A stretch of DNA of 64,000 nt from JAOAPY01 sp038237475 (GCA_038237475.1 JBBRYS010000006.1:1-64000); one strand, 5' to 3'. Positions 47,206 to 57,439 are shown, counted from the stretch's first letter. Numbers and translations: made by a program. The notes: generated by a model from the letters alone, not told the origin.

Positions 47206-47955
47206 TTACGATTTTACAGCAAAAATCCGGTTCGCTTCTTCCAGCGTTTCCTTTGAACCGACATCGAACCAGATTCCCGGAACGCGCCAGGTGTAAAACG
47301 GTGTGCGCGGATACATCCATTGCACCAGCCGCCCCGGCTGATCGGGATTATTTCCTTCGTCGATGTACTGGCGGATCAAACTCAATGCGTGGCGCGGGTA
47401 GTAATAAAGCGCTATGCCCACCAGTGTGCTGGTCGGATTAGCCGGCTTCTCCTCAAAAAAGCGGATGCGGCCGTCTGACTCGACATCGATGGCATTATAT
47501 TTTTTGACTTCAGTGAGATCGCCCACATCATAGACCGCCAGCACCGGCGCCTGTTTCTCGTGACAAAAGTGCCCGAATTCAGCCAGACTGTGTGAAAGTA
47601 AATTATCGCCGCCAACGACGATGACGTCGTCATTCACTTGTTGCTGTCTCAGCACCAGATTCATATCCCCGATTGCACCCAGCTTGTTTGAGTCATCAGT
47701 GGATTGATCATTTACAATCGTAAACGGCGGCGCGCTCTGGTTGGCATCGTAAGCATTGGCCCAGCTTTGAAAATGCTCGGCAAATTTTGCGTTGGTTACA
47801 ATGTAAATATGATCGATGGCTTCAATTGGAGTCAGGTGATCCAACAGGTGCTCGACCATGGGCTTGCCGGCCACGTGCAGGAGCGGCTTGGGCTGATTCA
47901 ACGTCAACGGATAGAGACGCGTGGCGTATCCTGCGCCGAGAATAATTAGTTTCAT
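47206..47955 (-). CDS. Sugar nucleotidyltransferase
   Basis: This 249-residue protein starts with LILGAGYATRLYPLT, the nucleotide-binding loop of sugar-1-phosphate nucleotidylyltransferases. It has VGGDNLL and FFEEKPANP, typical of RfbA/RmlA-like enzymes. It makes a nucleotide sugar from a sugar-1-phosphate and NTP; the exact sugar is unknown. It may feed cell-surface polysaccharide synthesis. Confidence 0.85.
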   Translation of the reverse strand: MKLIILGAGYATRLYPLTLNQPKPLLHVAGKPMVEHLLDHLTPIEAIDHIYIVTNAKFAEHFQSWANAYDANQSAPPFTIVNDQSTDDSNKLGAIGDMNLVLRQQQVNDDVIVVGGDNLLSHSLAEFGHFCHEKQAPVLAVYDVGDLTEVKKYNAIDVESDGRIRFFEEKPANPTSTLVGIALYYYPRHALSLIRQYIDEGNNPDQPGRLVQWMYPRTPFYTWRVPGIWFDVGSKETLEEANRIFAVKS

Positions 47956-48069
47956 GTTAGGCTTGCTTCCTTTAGCACGTAACCCCGGGGAATGAAGTAC
48001 ATTACAATGAAATCCCTGGAAAAACTATTCATCAAATTGTGTTCGTGCTCCCGTTGTTAACAGGCGCTC

Positions 48070-48130
48070 AGAGTACCGGCTTTAGCCGGGTTCTTCCTTT
48101 AATAAAAGCCCGCTTGAAGGGCGGTACTCT
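48070..48130. repeat. REP-like inverted repeat before serS
   Basis: AGAGTACCG (48070-48078) pairs with CGGTACTCT (48122-48130), a perfect 9-bp outer stem, with inner halves that also form hairpins (GGCTTTAGCC). It lies in the serS leader and resembles other intergenic hairpins here. Confidence 0.65.
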
Positions 48131-48167
48131 AAACACCTCTTTATTCAGAAAGGTTTTACGAATAATA

Positions 48168-49457
48168 ATGCTCGATATCAATTACGTCCGTGAAAACCTC
48201 GAACTAGTAAAAAGTGCGCTCACCAAACGCGGCACCATGCCCGCCGCCCTTGACGACTTTGTCGAAGCTGACGGCGAGCGTCGTCGCGTAATTGCAGAGT
48301 CAGATGAACTCAATGCCCGGCGCAATTCAGCCAGCCGTGAAATTGGCGCGCTGATGAAGGAAGGCAAGCGGGAAGAAGGCGACGCGCGACGCCTGGAAGT
48401 CGGCGAACTGAAGGACCGCATCGCCGAGCTGGATCAACTACGCGAACAATCCGAAACGCGCATGCGCGAGTTGCTTTCGACTCTTCCCAATCTGCCGCAT
48501 GAAAGCGTTCCCGTTGGCAAAGACGAATCTGACAACGTAGAAGTCAGGCGCTGGGGTACAAAACCCGGATTCGATTTCGAGCCAAAGGACCACGTCGATC
48601 TGGGCACTGCCCTGGGCATCCTCGATCTCGAACGGGCAAGCAAAATCACTGCGGCCCGCTTTTCCATTCTCAACGGCGCCGGGGCCAGGCTGGAACGCGC
48701 GCTCATTAATTTCATGCTGGATCTACACACGCGCGAACACGGCTACCTGGAAACTCTGCCGCCATTCATCGTCAACAAAGATTCATTGTTCGGGACGGGG
48801 CAGTTGCCAAAGTTTGAAGAGGATCTGTTCAAGCTGCGAGACGAGCGCGATCTTTATCTGGTCCCCACGGCCGAGGTGCCGGTGACAAATTATTATCGCG
48901 AGGAGATACTTGACGCCGCCCAGCTCCCGAAAAAGTGGGTGGCTTACACTCCCTGTTTTCGTTCGGAAGCCGGCAGCTACGGACGCGACACGCGCGGCGT
49001 GATTCGCCAGCACCAATTCGAGAAAGTTGAGCTGGTGAAATACTCTTTGCCCGAAAATTCTTACGAAGAACTCGAGGCCCTGACCCGAGATGCCGAGACA
49101 GTTCTGCAGCGGCTGGGAATTCACTACCGTGTGGTAGCGCTGTCGACCGGTGACTTGGGTTTTAGTAACGCGAAGACTTACGACATCGAGGTCTGGCTGC
49201 CTTCACAGAATACGTTTCGTGAGATCTCTTCCTGTTCCAATTACGAAGCATTCCAGGCGCGCCGCGCAAATATCCGCTTTCGCCGCGCTGGCGGAGCAAA
49301 GCCTGAATTCATTCATACACTGAATGGTTCCGGCCTGGCCATTGGCCGCACCTGGGTCACCATCCTCGAAAACTATCAGCGGGCAGACGGCTCAATACTG
49401 GTTCCGGAAATCCTGCGACCTTACATGGGTGGCCTGGAGAAGATAGAAAAGAGTTAG
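48168..49457 (+). CDS. serS: Seryl-tRNA synthetase
   Basis: From the ATG at 48168 this 429-residue class II enzyme has an N-terminal coiled-coil arm, PCFRSEAGSYGRDTRGVIRQ (motif 2), TGDLGFSNAKTYDIEVWLP, and GSGLAIGRTWVTILENYQ (motif 3). It charges tRNA-Ser; a tRNA-Ser is at 59004. An ORF start at 48039 lies in repeat sequence and is not supported. Confidence 0.95.
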   Translation: MLDINYVRENLELVKSALTKRGTMPAALDDFVEADGERRRVIAESDELNARRNSASREIGALMKEGKREEGDARRLEVGELKDRIAELDQLREQSETRMRELLSTLPNLPHESVPVGKDESDNVEVRRWGTKPGFDFEPKDHVDLGTALGILDLERASKITAARFSILNGAGARLERALINFMLDLHTREHGYLETLPPFIVNKDSLFGTGQLPKFEEDLFKLRDERDLYLVPTAEVPVTNYYREEILDAAQLPKKWVAYTPCFRSEAGSYGRDTRGVIRQHQFEKVELVKYSLPENSYEELEALTRDAETVLQRLGIHYRVVALSTGDLGFSNAKTYDIEVWLPSQNTFREISSCSNYEAFQARRANIRFRRAGGAKPEFIHTLNGSGLAIGRTWVTILENYQRADGSILVPEILRPYMGGLEKIEKS

Positions 49458-49465
49458 CCGCAGCG

Positions 49466-49708
49466 GAAAGAAAATTAGCCGCGGATTACGCGGACAGCGC
49501 AGATAAGAATCAAAAGAATTGAAGCCACAGATGGACACCGATAAGCACAGATAAATAGACGAATAAGACCCCGTGTTCGAATTTCTACTGCTACTTCTTA
49601 TCTGAGTTCATCCGTGTTCCTCTGTGGCCCAGCTTCTCTTATTTCCTGATCCGCGTTTTTCGCGTAATCCGCGGCTAGTTTTCTTTCCCTCGCGTAATCC
49701 GCGGCTAA
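49466..49708. repeat. MITE-like inverted repeat between serS and sppA
   Basis: The 27-bp sequence at 49466-49492 is inverted at 49661-49687 with 26 of 27 matches. A third partial copy lies at 49691-49708. An inner pair (49524-49542 and 49610-49628) is also partly inverted. The whole element is about 240 bp with no ORF, so it could be a non-autonomous transposable element or a large terminator-like hairpin. Confidence 0.75.
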
Positions 49709-49714
49709 ACTCTT

Positions 49715-51520
49715 CTACTTCACTCGGAGCTCGAACGGCATCAGCAGCATGGCATCGCCGGCTTTCATCTTGTCGAGCAACATCGAATAGCGAAAAGCGC
49801 GCCGTACGTCTTCTGGCAAAGTGGACAGCACTGCTTGCTGTTGCCGCGTTTGCTCCGACGTCGTCACGCTGTCTTCATCGTCGTTGCCGCTCAACAATTC
49901 CTGTAGCAGCGTTTGTGGATGGGGGAAGATGACGCGCTGAGTTCCCTTGTCCGCCGGAATCTTAGCCAGGTCTCTCGCGATCTCAATTGCTCGGTCCAGC
50001 CCGCCATACTCGTCAACCAGGCCGTTAGCTTTGCCTTGCGCGCCGGTCCAGACTCGGCCCTGTCCTATCGAATCGATATATTCGTTGCTCTTGTTGCGAC
50101 CCTGGGCCACTTTCGGTACGAAGTCTTCGTAGTAGGTATTCTTGATCCACACTTCAAACTTCGCCCGTTCATCATCGCTGAACTTTTCGGTTTCACGGAA
50201 CATGCCCGCGTTCTTGCCGCGCATGACGTACTCGTTGGTGAGCCCAAGCCAGTCGTACAACCCTTTGACCACGGGCTTGCCGGCTACCACACCGATTGAG
50301 CCGGTAATCGACGAAGGTTCAGCCACGATTTTAGTCGCACAGGTTGAGATGTAATATCCGCCGGAAGCTGCGACATCGCTCATCGAAATCACCACAGGTT
50401 TTTTCTCCCGTGCCTCATTGACCGCATGCCAAATGATGTCCGAAGCCAGGCTGGAACCACCGGGACTGTCGACGCGCATCACAATAGCCTTGATGGTCTT
50501 GTCGTTGGCGGCGTCTCTGACGGCTTTGGCGAGGGTATCTGAGCCGATTGATTGGCTGCCGCCCGGGCTGTTTTGAGACTTGCCGGAACCGATGTCGCCG
50601 GTGGCGTAAATCACGGCGATCCGTTCACCTTTGTTTAGTCCGAGCGATTGCGCATCAATTTCGCGATAATCGGAACTCTTGACCAGCCGCAAGTCGTCGG
50701 TGTCTTTGTAGCCCAGCCGGGTCTTCAACTCCTTGTAGACCTCATCGCGATAGAAAGCATCGTCAATTAACCCGGCCTGCTTCGCCGCCTTGGCGTTATA
50801 GGGCGCGTTATCGATCAGGGCCCTCATCTCATCCGCAGACTTGCCGCGCGCTTGGGCTGTCGCTTCGACATATCGTTTAAAAAGATCGTCAAGCAGTTCG
50901 TTTACATACTGGCGGTGCGCGTCGGTCATGGTCTTCTGGGTGAACATGTCTCCCGCGCTTTTGTACTTGCCGATCTGGTAGATATCGGGATAGATGCCCA
51001 ACTTATCGAGGGAACCGCGGAAGAACATCACGTCCGCCGCCAGGCCATTAATGAAAAGCTCGCCCGAAGGCGCGACATAAATTTTGTCGCAGGCACTGGC
51101 AATGTAATATTCCTTGTTCATGCCGTACTCGAGATAGGCATAAACGGGTTTGCCCGACGAGCGAAAGTCGGTGATGGCATCGCGAATCTCTTCGCTCTTG
51201 GCCCAGCCGGCTCCGGATCCATTCACATCCAGCAGAATGGCGCTGATGCGCTTATCAATCTTCGCCTTCTTGAACTGCAGCACGAGGCTGCTGAGCGACT
51301 GTTCGGAACCGCCAAGCAATTTCCGCAGCGGATCCTCCGCCACATAGTCAGGCAGCGAACCCGAAACACTCAGGACGAGCACGCTGTTGTCCTGAATCGT
51401 CGGAGCGGTGCGGCGGACAGCCGCGTATATCAGCGCGATGCCAAATACTACGATCAGTACGAGGCCGGCCAATACGCTGAGAATAATGAGAGCGGTTTTT
51501 CGTGAACGAGCCATTGCCAT
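49715..51520 (-). CDS. sppA: Signal peptide peptidase SppA (67-kDa type)
   Basis: This 601-residue protein has an N-terminal membrane anchor (residues 8-35), then two ClpP-like domains. The catalytic Lys is probably in SACDKIYVAPSG near residue 138, and the Ser in MSDVAASGGYYIS near residue 382. It degrades released signal peptides. It is convergent with serS across a repeat element. Confidence 0.9.
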   Translation of the reverse strand: MAMARSRKTALIILSVLAGLVLIVVFGIALIYAAVRRTAPTIQDNSVLVLSVSGSLPDYVAEDPLRKLLGGSEQSLSSLVLQFKKAKIDKRISAILLDVNGSGAGWAKSEEIRDAITDFRSSGKPVYAYLEYGMNKEYYIASACDKIYVAPSGELFINGLAADVMFFRGSLDKLGIYPDIYQIGKYKSAGDMFTQKTMTDAHRQYVNELLDDLFKRYVEATAQARGKSADEMRALIDNAPYNAKAAKQAGLIDDAFYRDEVYKELKTRLGYKDTDDLRLVKSSDYREIDAQSLGLNKGERIAVIYATGDIGSGKSQNSPGGSQSIGSDTLAKAVRDAANDKTIKAIVMRVDSPGGSSLASDIIWHAVNEAREKKPVVISMSDVAASGGYYISTCATKIVAEPSSITGSIGVVAGKPVVKGLYDWLGLTNEYVMRGKNAGMFRETEKFSDDERAKFEVWIKNTYYEDFVPKVAQGRNKSNEYIDSIGQGRVWTGAQGKANGLVDEYGGLDRAIEIARDLAKIPADKGTQRVIFPHPQTLLQELLSGNDDEDSVTTSEQTRQQQAVLSTLPEDVRRAFRYSMLLDKMKAGDAMLLMPFELRVK

Positions 51521-51684
51521 AGTGAAATTCCCTGTTTCCTTATCGATCTTTTAATGGGTGTAAGTACGGAATTCCTTAAGAAAAGGTTTATGAGGAGCCT
51601 CGAGCCTTCACTTCGCATCGGTCCGGGTATTTGGGAATGAAGAACCGGCAGGTGCGGTCCTGAGAAACTGATCAATACCGCAAG

Positions 51685-52791
51685 CTACTTGACGATCCAG
51701 CCGCCGCCGACTACCTCGTCGCCGTTATAGAACACCGTCGCCTGACCAGGTGTGATCGCTCGCTGTGGTTCGTCAAAGACGACTCGCACCCGGCCATTTG
51801 GGAGAGGAGTCAGGGTCGCTGCGGCAGCTTCGTGACGATAACGCACTCGAACAGCAGCACCAACGGAATCAATCGGCTCGTTAAAGGCAATCCAATTAAC
51901 ACCCGCTGCGGTGAATTCGGCGCTTAACAATTCTTCCGCTTCCCCCACCACAACTTTGTTTCCCGGCGCGTCGATTGACAGCACATAAAGCGGACGTTCG
52001 GCGGCAATGCCAATCCCTCGCCGCTGGCCCACAGTGAAGCGATGAATACCGTCATGCCGGCCCACAATCTCACCCTGCGAATCAACCAGGTCTCCCGGCG
52101 CCGGAATATCCGCGGAGCGATCCTCGGCATTCAGATATCGATCGAGAAAACCCGAGTAGTCGCCATCGGGCACAAAGCAAATCTCCTGCGACTCTTTCTT
52201 TTCCGCCACGTCGAGATCGCTGCCACGCGCCAGATCGCGCACCTCAGGCTTGGACATTTCGCCGAGGGGAAACATGGCATGGGAAAGTTGTTCCTGGGTC
52301 AACTCCCAAAGAAAGTAAGACTGGTCTTTCTGATAGTTCCGCCCGCGAAACAGACGATAGCGATCAGCCGCCGGATCGTGTTCCACGCGGGCGTAGTGGC
52401 CGGTTGCCACCTTGTCGCAGCCAAGACTGGTCGCAAGGCGATCGAGGGAGGCAAATTTCAAACGGCTGTTACAGGCGACGCAGGGAATCGGCGTCTCGCC
52501 GCTTAAGTAACTCGTCACAAACGGCTGCACTACATCGCGCTCGAACTCCCGCTCCAGATTCAAAACATAAAAAGGAAATCCCAACTGTTCGGCGACGCGG
52601 CGCGCATCGTAGACATCATCCAACGAGCAGCAACGCGACGGCAGCGGATCCCCATTCTCGTCGACACTGATACCGCGCCGCTGATTCCACAACTGCATCG
52701 TAAAGCCGACCAGCTCGTGCCCCTGGGTCTTCAACAACGCCGCTGCTGCTGACGAATCAACACCCCCGCTCATGGCTACTGCAATCTTCAT
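51685..52791 (-). CDS. mnmA: tRNA-specific 2-thiouridylase
   Basis: This 368-residue protein has the PP-loop SGGVDSS (residues 8-14) and the paired catalytic cysteines: PCVACN near residue 104 and CFVPDGDY near residue 205. It adds sulfur to U34 of tRNA-Lys, -Glu and -Gln. The start is the ATG at 52791. Confidence 0.95.
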   Translation of the reverse strand: MKIAVAMSGGVDSSAAAALLKTQGHELVGFTMQLWNQRRGISVDENGDPLPSRCCSLDDVYDARRVAEQLGFPFYVLNLEREFERDVVQPFVTSYLSGETPIPCVACNSRLKFASLDRLATSLGCDKVATGHYARVEHDPAADRYRLFRGRNYQKDQSYFLWELTQEQLSHAMFPLGEMSKPEVRDLARGSDLDVAEKKESQEICFVPDGDYSGFLDRYLNAEDRSADIPAPGDLVDSQGEIVGRHDGIHRFTVGQRRGIGIAAERPLYVLSIDAPGNKVVVGEAEELLSAEFTAAGVNWIAFNEPIDSVGAAVRVRYRHEAAAATLTPLPNGRVRVVFDEPQRAITPGQATVFYNGDEVVGGGWIVK

Positions 52792-52921
52792 TGTGCGAAA
52801 CTCTGCCTTTAAATCCGGCTCTTCTTTCTGCGCTGTCGCCTCGGTGTTAAGATTCCCGGGCGACTCAAGGATAGCGCAGGCGTCGCGAAACGTCAGCCCG
52901 TCGAAGTGGAAAGGTTGCTTT

Positions 52922-53419
52922 ATGAGAATATCTCCAACGTTTCTCCTGCTGGCAGCGCTACTTATGTGGGCGTCGAGCGCACTCGCTCAGGAGCCGGATA
53001 AGCTGCCGGAGTTGGCCCCCAACGCTCCTGCTGATAAATCTCAGCCGGTGAAGAGTAGCGAGCTGAAGGCTTTTGACGCGGCGATCAAGCCCTATGTCGA
53101 GAAGGCGCGCAAAACATATCCGGAGGCAAAGGCCCGCTTTCTGGCTGGTCTGCCGGTCAACAACTTTTTCTTTGTCACCGCACGCCTGCGCGATGACGCG
53201 GGTCGCTGGGAGCAGGTATTCATTGCGGTCAGGGAAATCAAGGACGGAATAATTAGCGGACTAATCGCCAGCGACATCGAGACTGTCTCCGGTTACCAGG
53301 CTGGGAATAAATATTCGCTTCCTGAGTCTGAGATATTGGATTGGACCATCAGCAAGCCGGACGGCACCGAAGAAGGAAATTTTGTCGGTAACTTTCTTGA
53401 TAACTACAAACCTGATTGA
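52922..53419 (+). CDS. Secreted DUF2314-like protein
   Basis: From the ATG at 52922 the protein has 165 residues. It has a signal peptide (residues 1-23, ALAQE), then a DUF2314-type domain (TYPEAKARFLAGLPVNNFFF, GLIASDIETVSGYQAG, ending EEGNFVGNFLDNYKPD). The function of DUF2314 is unknown. AAAGG lies before the ATG. It lies 6 bp before the NorQ-like gene. Confidence 0.75.
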   Translation: MRISPTFLLLAALLMWASSALAQEPDKLPELAPNAPADKSQPVKSSELKAFDAAIKPYVEKARKTYPEAKARFLAGLPVNNFFFVTARLRDDAGRWEQVFIAVREIKDGIISGLIASDIETVSGYQAGNKYSLPESEILDWTISKPDGTEEGNFVGNFLDNYKPD

Positions 53420-53425
53420 ATCACC

Positions 53426-54232
53426 ATGCCTGAATTAGCCATTGAAGAATATCGCGTCACCGACGAGCCTTATTATCTGGCCGTCAATCGCGAGGTGGAT
53501 CTTTTCGAAGCCGCGCATGCAGCCAAGCTGCCCGTCATTCTTAAGGGACCGACCGGTTGTGGGAAGACCCGCTTTGTCGAGCATATGGCCTGGCGTCTGG
53601 CGCGGCCGTTGATCACTGTCGCTTGTCATGAGGATCTTTCCGCGACTGATTTGGTAGGCCGTTTCCTGCTCGAGGGAGAAGAAACTGTCTGGCATGATGG
53701 TCCGCTGACAGCCGCAGTGCGTAACGGCGCTATCTGCTATCTCGATGAAGTTGTCGAAGCCCGCAAAGACACCGTCGTCATCATTCACCCCTTGACGGAC
53801 CACCGGCGTCGTTTGCCGATCGAGAAACGCGGAACCATTCTCGACGCGCCGCCAGAGTTTATGCTGGTTGTCTCCTATAACCCGGGCTATCAATCAATTC
53901 TGAAAGATATGAAGCAATCGACGCGACAGCGCTTCGTAGCGATAGATTTTGATTATCCGCCGGCGGAGATGGAAATCGAGATCGTCATGCGCGAAGGTGG
54001 CGTCGATGAAGGCACCGCGCGCGATCTGGTGTTGATTGGTCAAAAGGTGCGCAACCTGCGTGGCCACGGATTGGAAGAGGGAGTCTCGACGCGTTTGCTG
54101 ATTTACGCAGCGCAGTTGATCGCGTTGGGAATACCGCCGGTGACTGCTGCCGAGACTGCTATGTGCTCTCCAATCACTGACGATCGCGAACTGCAGCGCA
54201 GCGTGCGAGAAATTGTAACCACGGTGATCTAG
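53426..54232 (+). CDS. MoxR-type AAA+ ATPase (CbbQ/NorQ-like)
   Basis: This 268-residue protein has GPTGCGKT (residues 41-48) and the MoxR layout (ICYLDEVVEARKDTVV for Walker B and sensor region). Together with the next gene it forms a CbbQ-CbbO/NorQ-NorD pair. Such pairs insert or activate metal cofactors in Rubisco or nitric oxide reductase, but neither target gene is nearby. Confidence 0.88.
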   Translation: MPELAIEEYRVTDEPYYLAVNREVDLFEAAHAAKLPVILKGPTGCGKTRFVEHMAWRLARPLITVACHEDLSATDLVGRFLLEGEETVWHDGPLTAAVRNGAICYLDEVVEARKDTVVIIHPLTDHRRRLPIEKRGTILDAPPEFMLVVSYNPGYQSILKDMKQSTRQRFVAIDFDYPPAEMEIEIVMREGGVDEGTARDLVLIGQKVRNLRGHGLEEGVSTRLLIYAAQLIALGIPPVTAAETAMCSPITDDRELQRSVREIVTTVI

Positions 54233-54289
54233 TGGGGACCACAAACTCAATCCGACGAAGTCTCGACGCCACGCGCGGCAGGCCTGGCC

Positions 54290-57200
54290 ATGTCTAAAGA
54301 AGCAGAGCCGCAGGGAAGCAGCACCGCCGACCGCGTCAACGAGCTCGAGCAGGAACTCCACGAACAGTTGAGTTCGCTGAGAACTCACGCTGAGCGCCAG
54401 TCTATTCTCCAACTTACACGCGGGCTGACTCGATTGCCTTTCGATCAGTCGGCCGCAATCCTGGAGACGACCGCTGCGATTGCGGGTGCTTCTCTGCGCG
54501 CCGGCATCGAATTCCTGCGCGCCGCTCCCGAAGCTGCCACAGTCCTCGAAGCTGCCGAACTTCGTACATGGGGGGAACTCGGGCGGCGTCTGGCTTTGGG
54601 CGATGCCGAGACAGCGATTTCATTCTTCCTTGCCGGCGTTAACGAGCTGCGCGTCTTGCCCGCGGAGCTTCGCCCACTTCTTTTTCAAGTCTGCCTGCGC
54701 CAGATCATTCTCTCCAGCACGGTTGCGGTGGAGACACTTCAGAGCGCACCGGCTCTCGCCGAAGTTGTCAGTGATCCACTGCTGCTGGGTTCAATCTTTG
54801 AAATCGCGGCTGAGATCTCGAAACGTTCAGCCAGGCACAGTGCTGACTTTCTTCACGCCACCCCGAATGTAATCGCATCGCTAAATCGATTTAAGCAGAC
54901 GCCTGAGGTCCGCGCGAGCGCACTCGAACTGGCAGCTGAATTCGCGCAACGCGCCGGCGGTATCGCTGCCGATGCCTGGATCACTCTGCCGGGCGCAATC
55001 GCGAACCTAGATCCTGCGCGCGCCAATCAGTTACTCACGCAAACGGCACGATTTTTGGAGCGTGGCGGCGGCGTGGCATTGCAGGTGCTCGTGTCCGGCA
55101 GCGAAGTCCTACGGCTGCTGCCCGACATTTTTACAGAGTGGGTTGACCTGCTCCTGCTGGTCGCGGAATACGGCAACGCGAGTCTGGTGGCATTCATCCG
55201 CAGCAGCCCAAAATTCTTTGGCGCCATCTCGCTGCAAGTCGATCGCTCGCAGGCGATCGATATTGCGGGCCGCGTGCTGAAGCTAACGCGTGAAATCGCT
55301 GCGGTCGATGGCGAAGCCGCACTCGCCTGCCTGCGCGCCGGCGCTTCGGCACTACGAGCTGTCTCCATCGAACAGTTTGAAGAATGGGCCCGGCACGGCC
55401 TGGCTATCGCGCACAACGATGCGCGCGCGCGGCGCAGTTACTTCGCAGTGGAAACACGCCGCAGCCATGACGCTTTGCACACCGGCGGCAGCGGTCTGCC
55501 GCTTGAGTCGGTGCAACACCTGCTGCTTCTTTACATCGAAGGCCTGACGGGTCGCACCATCGAGATCGCGCCGCTGGCTGCTGTTCCAGTCGAGTCGCGC
55601 ATCAGTGACGGCCGCACGATCTATTTGCCTTCGCTGGTCGCTGAGTTTGGCGACGAAGAACTCGATTTTCGTCTCTACAAAGTCTTGGCTGCGCACGCCG
55701 CGGGTCAAATTGAATTTGGTACTTACGAACGCGACACAGTCGAACTGCGCGCTGCGCATGCTTCACTGGCTGATTTGTACGATGAAGGGAATGCAGACGC
55801 GCTGGATGCGTTTGCGATCGCGGATGAGCTGCTCGCAACCGGTACAAGTGGTCCATCAACTCAGCCGTCACCGGTAATTCCAGACGAGATCGACTATCGC
55901 GCTGCGCTCAATCTCTTTCCCATTGCGCAGCTGGCACGGCGCATCTTCGGCACGCTCGAAAACGCGCGCATCGATCGCCGCCTGCGTGACACCTATCGCG
56001 GCCTCGTGCGCGATCTGGATCTGATTCGCGAGCATCTGCGACGCGGACGTCCAGGCATCCTCGACCTGCCGGCGGCCATGGTTCCGTTTGAACTTCTCTT
56101 CCAGGTCACACTCTGCGGCGGTGCGAGTGAAGACGCGCGGCATTTCTATGGTCAAACCGTATCGGAGCTGGAAACGATTACGACAGACTACATTGATCGC
56201 CCGCAGCCTACGGTGGCCGACACGCTGATGGCTACCAGCCGGGTCTACTCACTCTTCAAATCGATTACGCCCGACACTGAAGCAGTCGATACCGAACCGC
56301 AGGAAGAATCTGCGGACGTAGAAAAGACGGATGCTGCTCAGGAACAGATCCGCCGCGAGCGCTCTGAACGAATGCAGCAACGACAGGACGTGCGCGAATT
56401 ATTCAACGCCTGGAACGATCCCAACGCCCAGGGCGAGCCAGATGAAATTGACGGCGCCGAAGCCTGGCTCGACGCCGACAGCCCGGAGCAGAGTCTCGAA
56501 GAAGGAGAGGTGGCTTACAACTATGACGAGTGGGATCGCGACTTGACCGATCATCGCCTCGGCTGGTGCCGCGTGATTGAGAAACAGGTCAAGGACGGCG
56601 ATCGCACCTTCGTCGACCAAACACGCGAGCGGCACAAAGGCGTCATCTCGTCCATCCGTCATCAGTTTCAATTGCTGAAGCCCGAGGATTTGACTCGAGT
56701 CTTCAATGAACTGGATGGCGAAGAGTTTGATCTGAACGCGGTGGTTGATTACGTGATCGACAAGCGCGCAGCGCGTGTGGGCGCCGGTCATCAATCTGAA
56801 AGGTTGTATACCAAGCGCTTGCGCCGGCGGCGGGATGTTGCGGTGTCGTTCCTGCTGGACCAATCATCTTCCACTGCGCGCACCATCGGGCGTCATCCGC
56901 TGCAGCCGTATACGCATCCGGGGCGCCGCATTATCGAGATAGAAAAGGAAGGACTGGTCTTGATGAGCGAAGCGCTCGAGGCAGTCGGCGATGTCTATTC
57001 CATCAACGGTTTTACTTCCGAAGGCCGGCGCAACGTGAAGTTCTACATCGTGAAGGATTTTAACGAGCCGTACTCAGACGAAGTGAAGCGGCGCATTGGC
57101 GGCATCACTTACCAGAACAACACTCGTTTGGGAGCAGCGATTCGGCACGCGGCGGCGCGGCTTGGGAAACAGAGTTCGCGCACTCGTTTGCTGATCGTGC

Positions 57201-57439
57201 TGTCGGATGGCCGGCCATACGATCACGATTACGGCGACGCTCGTTACGCGCGCGAGGATACGCGTGAGGCGCTACGCCAGGCGAAGAACGCCGGCATCAT
57301 TCCCTTTTGCATCACCATTGATCGAGAGTCTGAGTCAGAACTGCGAGATCTCTATGGCGAAATTGGCTACACCATCATCGACGACGTCCTGTCTCTCCCT
57401 GAGCGATTGCCTGGAATCTATCGTCGCCTCACGACGTGA
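54290..57439 (+). CDS. VWA-domain protein (CbbO/NorD-like)
   Basis: This 1049-residue protein has a long helical N-terminus and a C-terminal von Willebrand A domain with the MIDAS motif DQSSS (residues 857-861) in FLLDQSSSTARTIG. The helical part is much longer than the usual NorD, about 630 residues. It follows the MoxR ATPase by 57 bp. It likely binds the target protein and works with the ATPase to change its conformation. Confidence 0.85.
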   Translation: MSKEAEPQGSSTADRVNELEQELHEQLSSLRTHAERQSILQLTRGLTRLPFDQSAAILETTAAIAGASLRAGIEFLRAAPEAATVLEAAELRTWGELGRRLALGDAETAISFFLAGVNELRVLPAELRPLLFQVCLRQIILSSTVAVETLQSAPALAEVVSDPLLLGSIFEIAAEISKRSARHSADFLHATPNVIASLNRFKQTPEVRASALELAAEFAQRAGGIAADAWITLPGAIANLDPARANQLLTQTARFLERGGGVALQVLVSGSEVLRLLPDIFTEWVDLLLLVAEYGNASLVAFIRSSPKFFGAISLQVDRSQAIDIAGRVLKLTREIAAVDGEAALACLRAGASALRAVSIEQFEEWARHGLAIAHNDARARRSYFAVETRRSHDALHTGGSGLPLESVQHLLLLYIEGLTGRTIEIAPLAAVPVESRISDGRTIYLPSLVAEFGDEELDFRLYKVLAAHAAGQIEFGTYERDTVELRAAHASLADLYDEGNADALDAFAIADELLATGTSGPSTQPSPVIPDEIDYRAALNLFPIAQLARRIFGTLENARIDRRLRDTYRGLVRDLDLIREHLRRGRPGILDLPAAMVPFELLFQVTLCGGASEDARHFYGQTVSELETITTDYIDRPQPTVADTLMATSRVYSLFKSITPDTEAVDTEPQEESADVEKTDAAQEQIRRERSERMQQRQDVRELFNAWNDPNAQGEPDEIDGAEAWLDADSPEQSLEEGEVAYNYDEWDRDLTDHRLGWCRVIEKQVKDGDRTFVDQTRERHKGVISSIRHQFQLLKPEDLTRVFNELDGEEFDLNAVVDYVIDKRAARVGAGHQSERLYTKRLRRRRDVAVSFLLDQSSSTARTIGRHPLQPYTHPGRRIIEIEKEGLVLMSEALEAVGDVYSINGFTSEGRRNVKFYIVKDFNEPYSDEVKRRIGGITYQNNTRLGAAIRHAAARLGKQSSRTRLLIVLSDGRPYDHDYGDARYAREDTREALRQAKNAGIIPFCITIDRESESELRDLYGEIGYTIIDDVLSLPERLPGIYRRLTT

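Noticed and set aside
49466..49708. Complete insertion sequence
   Set aside because: The element has no transposase ORF.
50852..51505. Plus-strand ORF of 217 residues
   Set aside because: Antisense to sppA and without recognised domain.
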